From Chelydra serpentina (Eukaryota > Chordata > Testudines > Chelydridae), in the NCBI GenBank assembly GCA_037349315.1, contig JBAIAC010000165.1, forward strand, positions 744,001 through 808,000: a DNA stretch of 64,000 nt. The letters are read 5' to 3'. Shown piece after piece: positions 56,259 through 64,000 of this stretch (the first letter of the stretch is position 1; each line of letters begins with the position of its first letter). The notes under the pieces were generated by a model. That model did no database searches. It was not told the DNA's origin and worked only from the letters and a program-made list of their open reading frames with translations. The position numbers and the translations under genes are program-made.

Positions 56259-57004
56259 AACACTCTTCAAAGGAGACAGCTGTGGTTCTCATTGATGTGC
56301 CTATGAACACAATAGCCAGCCAAGAGGTTGGTCCAACCACCTGCTCTGCTGTTCACTTCCTCTCAGAGAGGTCCTCGTTAGCCCAGGGAGATATTGTGAA
56401 TCACTCAATAGTTACAATGTCCATATATATATGAATTCTCAAATGGAAGCCTGTTTGCCGTGGTAGTGCCAGGCTTGACCACATGCAATCAGAGGAAGGC
56501 AGCACTGGACACAGTGTCCTGTTCCCAAATGAGATCTTCTCATACTCTTGGTATTTTGCCAGCTTGTCATATTAGGTCCCATGATTTTGTGGCATTTGCA
56601 TGCTGCTTTCAATCACACAAATTTCCACCTGACCTCTGAGAGCACTTCCCTCTTCCACGCACCAGAGACAGTTGTTCCTTGTTGAGCCACTGTTGCTTCC
56701 TTCTCTTCACCCCCGTAAGTCTCCAACTCAGTCTCTGTTCTATGATCTACCCCCTCTGCAGGGAAGATAATGGACACCTGTCCTGGTCCTGCCAAGCAGC
56801 ATCATCTCCCTTTGTCTTCAGTGGTACAGTAAAAGGGTGAAGCAAGTGGGTAGTGAGTGCCTGAAACCCCACTACCCCGCCAGCAGGTATTGCTCGTTAG
56901 GAGAGAATTAAGTGGGATCTGCTGACTCACTGAGGCGGGGGCCTATTACCCCACCTGGGAATAAAGGAGGTAGAAGTGGTTCTCTAGGGAGAGAAGCTCT
57001 AATG
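56259..57004. other. No feature recognised
   Basis: Between an old CR1 and a hAT. Nothing named; no motif-bearing frame. Confidence 0.35.
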
Positions 57005-57269
57005 CAGTAGTCCCCAAACTTTTCAGGATCACACCCCCCCCCTTATCCCTGGCTGTGCCCCTCCCCCAGAGCCAGGAGCAGAGCCGCGGTTCCTGGCAGG
57101 GGGGATGCACACAGGGTAAGGGGGGCGAGGGTGGGGGCTGGGCTGGCGCAGGGCTGGGAGTGGAACAGAGCTGGGTGGTGCTCCCTACCTGCCCCCGTGG
57201 GGGCTGGCCCAGGCTCCGCTGTGCCCCCCCTAAACAGGGGTGTGTGCCCCACAGTTTGGGGACCTCTGC
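57005..57269. mobile_element. Non-autonomous hAT-like element (265 bp)
   Basis: CAGTAGTCCCCAAACTT...AGTTTGGGGACCTCTGC, with perfect 8-bp duplication CTCTAATG (56997-57004 and 57270-57277). G/C-rich core. Confidence 0.9.
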
Positions 57270-57374
57270 CTCTAATGTAGGGCTGGGCAGTCCAGAAGGA
57301 AATGCTCTAGGAGTAGGCCAGGCCAGAGAGAAGGTCTGAGCTGAAACTTTCTCATATTGTAGATTCCTTATGAA

Positions 57375-58267
57375 TAGGACCCTACCAAATTCACAGCCAT
57401 GAAAAACGTGTCAGACTGTGAAATCTGGTCTCCCCCCCATTAAATCTGGTCTTTTGTGTGCTTTTACCTTATACTATACAGATTTCACAGGGGAGACCAT
57501 CATTTCTCAAATTGGGGATCCTGACCCAAAAGGGAGTTGCAGGGGGTCACAAGGTTATTTTTGGGGGGGTTATGGTATTGCCACCCCTTACTTCCGTGCA
57601 TAGGAGCCGACTTCCGTTGGCTCCGCTGGGTGCGTCGGGGGCGGGGCCCTGCAACGTCGGCCGGCGTCGGGGGCGGGGCCCCACAACGTCGGCCGGGGCA
57701 AAGGTAAGTGCTCCGGTAACGGGCGCGGGGCTGGTGGGGAGCTGCCGGTGGTGCTGAGCACCCACCAATTTTTCCCCATTGGTGCTCCAGCCCTGGAGCA
57801 CCCACGGAGTCAGCGCCTATGCTTTGGTGCTGCCTTCAGAGCTGGGCGGCCGGAGAGCGGTGGCTGTTTGCCTGGCACCCAGCTCTGAAGGTAGCGCCCC
57901 ACCAGCAGCAGTGCAGATGTAAGGGGGGCAATACCATACCTTGTCACCCTTACTTCTGCACTGCTCCTGGCGGAGACTCTTCTTTCAGAGCTGGGCTCCC
58001 AGCCAGCAGCTGCCACTCTCCAGCTGCCCAGCTCTGAAGGCAACGCCGCCATCAGCAGCAGCGCAGAAGGAAGGGTAACAATACTGCCACACCCCCTACA
58101 ATAACCTTGGGACCCCCCCCCCATAACTCCTTTTTGGGTCAGTACCCCTACAATTATAACACCATGAAATTTCAGATTAAAATGTCATGATTTCAGATAT
58201 TTACTATTTTAAAATTCCTATGACTGTGAAATTGACCAAGAGGGACCATGAATTTGGAAGGGCCCTA
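57375..58267. mobile_element. Non-autonomous hAT-like element (893 bp) with a nested element
   Basis: Ends TAGGACCCTACCAAATTCA and TGAATTTGGAAGGGCCCTA. Perfect 8-bp duplication CTTATGAA (57367-57374 and 58268-58275). Internal 'gagctggg...cccagctctgaag' inverted motifs occur twice in 57837-58037. Contains another element at 57601-57819. Confidence 0.9.
57601..57819. mobile_element. Nested MITE-like element (219 bp)
   Basis: Inverted ends TAGGAGCCGACT and AGTCAGCGCCTA, 10/12. Interior has 'aacgtcggccgg' twice. Flanks do not give a clear duplication, so it could be part of the outer element. Confidence 0.55.
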
Positions 58268-59469
58268 CTTATGAATAAAGCTAAAACTCCACGGACAGGG
58301 AATCCACTCTGCATGGGGTGGGGACTATGTTTGCAGAACAGGTTAAAGAAGGCAACTGCATTCAGGAGGGAACAAGACAGAGAATCCCAACTCCTGGAAA
58401 CTGTAGGCTCCCTCTGCATGGCTTAGCTGCCCTCGCTATACAACCTCTTCCCAATGCCTGTGGCTTCTCTGTAATGTCTGCATGTTGCTTCTCCGCCAAC
58501 TTCAGATAGTTCTTAATGAAGGCACTCCAGCCTCTGCACAGGAGCCAGTGGCTGTTGCAGGGGCTGCAGAATGGAGTATCTAGTCCTCAGAGAACCACTT
58601 CCCTTTCATCAGCAGAAGACCAGCTGCAGGAGGAGGCAAGTGCAGTCCCCATTTATTTCAGCAGTCAAGAAGAGGGGCTACAGCCCACATCTCCATGTGC
58701 TCATGACTCAGGTTCTCTCCTAGAGTTTAAAATATTAGACGATAAACCAAAATGCCCACCTGCCTTTTAAGCCAAGCCAATCTCACAATTTCTTTTGACT
58801 TGTCTCAGGACGTATTTGCTCTACGGGTTTGCAATAATGCAAGCTGCAACCTCTCAGCTCTGAGATACATGGATCAGGGCATAATCTTGCAGCACAACAG
58901 TATTATGACATATTTGCAGACACAGGACTCCCAAAAGGATGACCCCTGGGGTCTCTGCTCCTTTCTAGCACTCACTAAAAGAAGCCCAGCACTGAATATC
59001 ATCTGCTACTGTCAAGGCCCGGATGATGCGACCCTAATCTAGCTGCATTTAGGGTCAGGGCACTCCAACTACCTTTATGCACATTCGGGCCCAAAGGAGG
59101 AGTCTCCCCTGCCTGATTAGTCCTAGCTGACTGCAAGACGCTCAAAGCTTATGCAAGCATTCCAGGTTGTCTTTTCATTGCAGTTATAAAAGATCCCCTC
59201 CATGAGATCACTTCCAGAAAAATCACTGACTGGATTGGTGCATTAGAATGTTGTAGAGATGTAACCTGGTGCAAAGGACAGATAGGAAGAGTACATGCTG
59301 CCAGGTCTCCCAAAGTCACTGTGGGCAGAAATATTCGCCTTTCTGGTGGGTAGGTTTGTTTTCTAGATTCTCTTCTGAACACCTTCATTTCCCCCCACTG
59401 CACGGTGTCCAGCCGTCCAGTGCAGAAGGGCCAGAGGGGATATTAAACAGCCACTGTTACATTTAAACA
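58268..59469. other. No feature recognised
   Basis: About 1.2 kb without a recognised repeat or motif-bearing frame. Confidence 0.35.
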
Positions 59470-60935
59470 TCTGTAATCTGCAGGACTGGATTACTTCCAT
59501 CCAAGAGTTTTAAACCAATTGGCTAAAGAGTTCCCTGAGCCACTGACGTTGATATTTTTAAAAAATTTGGAACACTGGGGAAATTCCAGAAAACTGTAAC
59601 ATTGTGCCAATACTTAAGAGTGTAAAGAGGATGATCCAGGAAATTTTAGGCCAGTTAAACAGAGGTCCCAGGCAAAATTGTGGAAAGGCTGACACAGGAT
59701 GCAGTTGGTAAAAAATTAAAAGAAAAGTAGCATTAATGCCAGTCAACATAGTTTTATAGAAAATAGGCCTTCTCAAACAACTAATATTTTTTCATTGAAT
59801 TTAAAGTTTGTTTGATAACGGTAACTGTTGAGAGAATATAATTAGACTTCTGTAAGCCACTGGGCTTAATACCTTACAACATTCTGTTAAAAAAAAAATA
59901 GCACTATACAAAATCAATGTAGCCCATTTAAAATGGATTTAAAACTGGCTAACTGATCATTCTCAACAAGTAATGATAAATGGAGAATCATCCTCAATGG
60001 GGTGTTTCTAGGGGAATCCCACAGGGGTTTGTTCTTGGCTCAATGTTATTCAATATCTCTATCAATGATCTGGAAAGAAATGTAAAATCATTGCTGGTAA
60101 AGTTTGCAGAGGACACTAAAATCGGTGGAATGGTAAATAATGAAGGGGAAGGTCAGTTCTACAGAGCGATCTGGATTGTTTGGTAAGCTTGGCTCATTTG
60201 AACAACATGCATTTTAAACACATAAATGTGCAAGGTTAGAGATCTAGGCACCAAGAATTAAGGGTACACTTACAGGATGGGGATTGTATTTTGGAAAGCA
60301 ATAACCCAGGAAATGACTTAGGGATCCATGATTGATAACCAATTGAACTTGACCTCCCAATTCAATGCTGTAGCTAAGAAAACGAACATGCTTCTTGGAT
60401 GTGTAAGCAGGGTAATATTAAGTCGGAGTAGTGAAGTGGTATTACCTCTGTGCATAGCATTAGTGAGAAAGTTGACAAATTAAAAAGGATTCAGAAAAGA
60501 ACTACAAGAATGATTTGTGGTCTGTAACGCCTGCCTTACAGTGACAGACTAAAGAAGCTCAGTCTATTTACTGTATCCAAGAGAAGGTTAAGAGGGACTC
60601 AATCACAGCCTACAAGTACCTACATGGGGAGAAGATTTCTAACAGGAGAGGACTCTTCAATCTAGCAGATAAAGGCATAAAAATGTAATGGCTAGAAGCT
60701 GAAACTAGACAAATTCAGATTAGAAATAAAGGTGCAAATATTCAACAGTGAGGATAATTAACCATTGGAATAAGTTACCTAGAAAGGTGGTGGATTTTCT
60801 ACCACTTTAAGTCTTTAAAAGTCAAGTTTAGATGTCTCTTTCTAAAAGAGTCTAATACAGAAAACCAAACTAGATGGTCAAAATGTCCCTTCTGGCCTTA
60901 GAATCTACTAATTATTTAAAAAAGATGGTGAGGAT
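59470..60935 (+). mobile_element. Old CR1 LINE copy
   Basis: Plus-strand RT to tail, strongly decayed. The frame at 59980-60186 still reads GIPQGFVLGSMLFNISINDL and KFAEDTKIGG (catalytic ADD changed to AED). The tail 'actagatggtcaaaatgtcc' and 'cttctggccttagaatct' ends it. Many stops and frameshifts. Confidence 0.78.
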
Positions 60936-61069
60936 TACTATGGAATAATGTAACAGGCACCTTCATATACTTTATGGTGCTCCCAATCCCTGAGCGCTCA
61001 GACTTGGGAATCTAAACTAGGTTTCCCCTATTTCAGTGTATAGCATCCCAAGCCAAGGGGTAAGAGGCT

Positions 61070-61360
61070 AGGGCAGGGTCTCCCACCTACAAAGTAGGGG
61101 TGTGATTCCCATCTTACGTACACATATTTGCGCTAGCTTGATGACAGCTGACATAAGTACAAACAGTAGTGTAGCTGCAGCAGCAGCAGAGGCACAGAGT
61201 AACCATGCCAAGCACACACCAACAAGATTCAGGCAGGTTTGCAGCTGTGCCACTGCTGTACTTCCCGTGCTACCGCAGCTACACTATTATTTATACTTGC
61301 TAGCGTGAGCATGCGTATGCTAGCTGGGAATCACCCCTAACTTGTGCAGACATAGCCTAA
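61070..61360. mobile_element. MITE-like element (~290 bp)
   Basis: Inner inverted segments 'ggggtgtgattcccat' (61097-61112) and 'gctgggaatcacccct' (61323-61338), outer ends 'agggtctcccacc' and 'gcagacatagcct'. 'acagtagtgtagctgcagca' and 'accgcagctacactattatt' are further mirrored blocks. Exact ends and duplication unclear. Confidence 0.55.
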
Positions 61361-62769
61361 GATATTGCGTAGAAGACTACAGGTACCGTACCGATGCTCC
61401 TGCAGAAGCACGTCTCCCTGGAACACCCTGCCATGAAACAAGGAGAAATTTGCTGGTTTATTTTTATATTTGGAATCTCTTGGGACAAAAAGTTTCCAAA
61501 TAAGCAGCAAAACATTCTACTATCGCCAAATAAATTGAAGGCAAGCTAGTGCTTCAACAGGCATGTGCTTTCTAGTTTGAAGCTTCCAATAATGGTCATT
61601 AACCTCTTGGCTTCCAGGGTCAGGATCTCCCAGCACAGAGACATTTTTAATTTCTTAGTCATAATGCATAGAGGGAAATTCACTGCTCCTCAGTTCTCTC
61701 TTGCCTTGGCCTCCCCAGCTAAAGAACCACTGGATTGGAAGAGGAAGGAACGTCTGCAGTCCACAGTTTTAAATTCCCATTGGAGGCAAAGTCTGTACCT
61801 TCTGGCAGTGCCAGGGCTAATGAGGCACGGCAAAATCCTGGAATGCAGCCAATCACAGACTCAGGGACATCTGTTTTCTCAGGGAATTATGGCACTAAAT
61901 TTACAATGGCACATGACAGCAATTAATCTGTGGTGAAACAGGATTAGCAGCCTCCATCCACACTCTTCTATGTCTGTGCTCTCAGTCTGCACAAAATGGA
62001 AGAATGTATCTCCTCAAATAACAGTTGTGATTCTGGACAACCAGAACCAGGCAGAGTTGCTACAGGGGAATCCTGCTCAAGTGTCTTTAGCCCAGCTGGA
62101 GGAGTGAGAGTTATTAACACAGGGGTGCCCCCTTTTCAGACTTAGGGCGAAACATACGTCACAAAGGTCCAGGGACCAAAATCAATACTGAGGGCCTGTT
62201 CTGCTTTGTACCAGCGTGGTGGAGTCCCCCATGAGCACAGAGACAACAACGCCACTTCCTACTCCTCTCTTCCTGCTGAGCCTGGGGCAGTGATGCCCCC
62301 AGGCTACTCTAACCTGGGTTGGGGTACAGAATCAGGGAACCATAACTGGTTACCAGTTAACTTTTTTCACTTTCTTAGGCTCCCCTAGACAGCTGTGTGG
62401 ACACAGGCATCCAGCCTTTCTTAGGTACTGCCATAGGCTCAGGCAGAGCCAGCTGAGTTCTTATTATACTCTCCCTGGGGCTCTCACAGCCTGGCAAAGA
62501 AGCAGGCAATGGAGCAGCTGGAGTTATTCTATTTCTCCAAGATACAACAGGCAGTCAGCAGGGGAGCTGCGGAGCAGCTGCAGCAGGTTGGGATGGAGTG
62601 CTCCCAACTCACCCCAGAGCTGGCCCTGTGACTGCTGGGGAAGCAGTGGGAGGTTAGGGAGGTGGTGCTCTCTACTTCCTCCTTAGAGCAGAATGACCAA
62701 TTCAAGTACTTCAGTTTAAAAATTACATGGTGTGGCTAAGAAAGTGTATCTTCAATTCTAAAGCAAATA
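61361..62769. other. No named feature; one possible decayed coding trace
   Basis: 62510-62730 reads on the plus strand as a Gln/Glu-rich frame (EQLELFYFSKIQQAVSRGAA...) with one in-frame stop. I cannot assign it. The rest has nothing recognisable. Confidence 0.25.
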
Positions 62770-62939
62770 CAGTAGAACCTCAGAGATACAAACACCAGAG
62801 TTACTAACTGACCGGTCAACCACATACCTCATTTGGAACTGTAAATACGCAATCAGGCAGCAGCAGAGCAAAAAAAATAAAAGCAAATACAGTACAGTAC
62901 TGTGTTAAATGTAAACTACTAAAAAATATAAAGGGAACT
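62770..62939. mobile_element. Tigger/mariner-like element, truncated by an LTR
   Basis: Starts CAGTAGAACCTCAGAG after TA (62768-62769). Shares 'ccggtcaaccacatacctca' and 'aaagggaa' with the left part of 12316-13291. Stops where TGTGACGG begins. Confidence 0.68.
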
Positions 62940-63366
62940 GTGACGGTGTTCCCCATAAAACTTTATGGGGAGATGCTTATAAATGTATATATGTAACTAG
63001 AATATGTTTTATGCTACATGTGCCATGTAACATATCTCTGTGAAAGTTATGACCTACTGAATTTATTCCTCCTGTTTGTATGCATGTATCATTGTTGTAG
63101 TTGGAGTTATGAAGATTGGTTTTATATTTGCTGGTTTTGTACATAGCCTTTGTAAGTGCATGGGATCATCTTTGGAGCAAAGAATGTGCCTGTTAAATGC
63201 GAGCACTTAACAGACAAAAGACGTTGCAGACCCCAATCCACATTGGGGCCGGGTCTGGAATGCAACTGGTTAGGCTGGTTGCGGAAGGGTGCATGGACAG
63301 GTGACTGGCCCAGGTGATCCCAAAACTCCATGGTAACAGGATGTTACACAGGGAGGGGAAAAAGAC

Positions 63367-63373
63367 TATAAAA
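63367..63373 (+). promoter_or_regulatory. Putative LTR TATA box
   Basis: TATAAAA followed by a GC-rich 'gcccggggga', in the position expected of a U3 promoter about 430 bp into the LTR. Confidence 0.5.
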
Positions 63374-63786
63374 GCCCGGGGGAGACCCTTCCATTTTGTC
63401 TTCAGCTGGCTAAAGGGAGAGGCTCTCCACCCCCCCAAGGACATTCCTGAGGGGAACTGAACAAAGGACAAAGACACTAGGGGGTGTGAGCGACTGCTGG
63501 ACCCAGGCTAATTCTACAGCCTGTAAAAAGGAAAATATCCGAATCTGGTGAGGCTTTTATCTGTGTTAACTTTGAATAGACATAGACGTGCGTGTTTTAT
63601 TTTATTTTACTAAGTAATTCACTTTGTTCTGTCTGTCATTACTTGACATCACTTAAATCCTACTTGCTGTACTTATTAAAATCACTTTTTACTCATTAGT
63701 TTCCTGGAGTATGAGTTATTACCTGGGAAGGCAAACAGCTGTGCATATCTTTCTATCTTTGAAATAGAAGGCGAACTATTTGTGAG

Positions 63787-63817
63787 TTTACCCTGTATAA
63801 GCTTTATACAGGGTAAA
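63787..63817 (+). other. Perfect 14-bp inverted repeat with 3-nt loop
   Basis: TTTACCCTGTATAA, loop GCT, TTATACAGGGTAAA. It forms a strong stem-loop in DNA or RNA. Confidence 0.92.
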
Positions 63818-64000
63818 ACGGATTTATTAAGGGTTTGAGCCTCCTTGGAGTTGAGCAGCTGGGTGTCAAAGGCAAGAGCGCTTCCAGGGGCCTTACAGTG
63901 GTGAGTGGACTTGGTTCAGACCTGGGTCTGTGTTTGCAGCAGATCAGTGGAATCTGGCTCAAAACAGACAGGATTCGGGAGTCCCAAGCTGGAAAAGGCC

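Larger units (their letters stand above)
62940..64000 (+). mobile_element. Long LTR of an endogenous retrovirus or LTR retrotransposon (runs to window edge)
   Basis: Begins TGTGACGGTGTTCCCC, cutting into a Tigger-like element. It has a TATA box (TATAAAA, 63367-63373) and a strong hairpin at 63787-63817. The 3' boundary is not reached or not recognised, so it may be a solo LTR or the 5' LTR of a larger element. No coding frame. Class undetermined. Confidence 0.6.

Overview
This window looks like non-coding, repeat-dense vertebrate DNA. The mix of repeats points to a sauropsid, most likely a turtle: several CR1 LINE families of different ages, L2 and MIR/CORE-SINE relics, a tRNA-derived SINE of the tortoise type, a Ty3/gypsy element with a SCAN-type Gag, Penelope-like ends carrying hammerhead-like motifs, and many short hAT and Harbinger-like DNA transposons. 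This assignment is inference from repeat families recalled from memory; a crocodilian is the main alternative. I found no host protein-coding gene, tRNA, rRNA or CRISPR array that I can support. All recognisable protein-coding sequence belongs to transposable elements.

Layout. 1-2195: 5' LTR and open gag of a gypsy-type element on the minus strand, running off the left edge. 2.5-5.0 kb: CR1 relics, one split by a MIR-like SINE. 5.4-6.0 kb: degenerate ~90-bp tandem block. 7.7-9.8 kb: G-rich minisatellite with 51/40-bp units. 10-13.5 kb: hAT elements, a solo gypsy LTR, a Tigger-like element with a hAT nested in it, and a Penelope-like insertion folded into a perfect 63-bp inverted repeat. 13.8-16.1 kb: an old CR1 split by a younger CR1 in the opposite orientation. 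18.9-23.3 kb: a run of hAT and Harbinger-like elements. 26.8-29.9 kb: second minisatellite, 51-bp units, about 60 copies. 31.4-36.8 kb: Penelope-like insertion, nested CR1s and Harbinger-like MITEs. 38.2-41.9 kb: old CR1 split by two LTR-like insertions. 45.5-48.1 kb: L2 relics. 48.4-51.0 kb: long but broken CR1. 53.2-56.3 kb: three-deep CR1 nest. 57.0-58.3 kb: hAT elements. 59.5-60.9 kb: old CR1. From 62.94 kb to the right edge: a long LTR with a strong internal hairpin.

The elements form a chronology rather than a pathway. Target-site duplications (8 bp for hAT, 12 bp for two Penelope-like insertions, 5 bp for the solo LTR) and nesting order give relative ages. The points most worth checking are the hammerhead-like cores in the Penelope-like insertions, the open SCAN-type gag with an N-terminal SAP-like motif, the G-quadruplex-prone minisatellite, and the two minisatellites sharing a 51-bp unit length.
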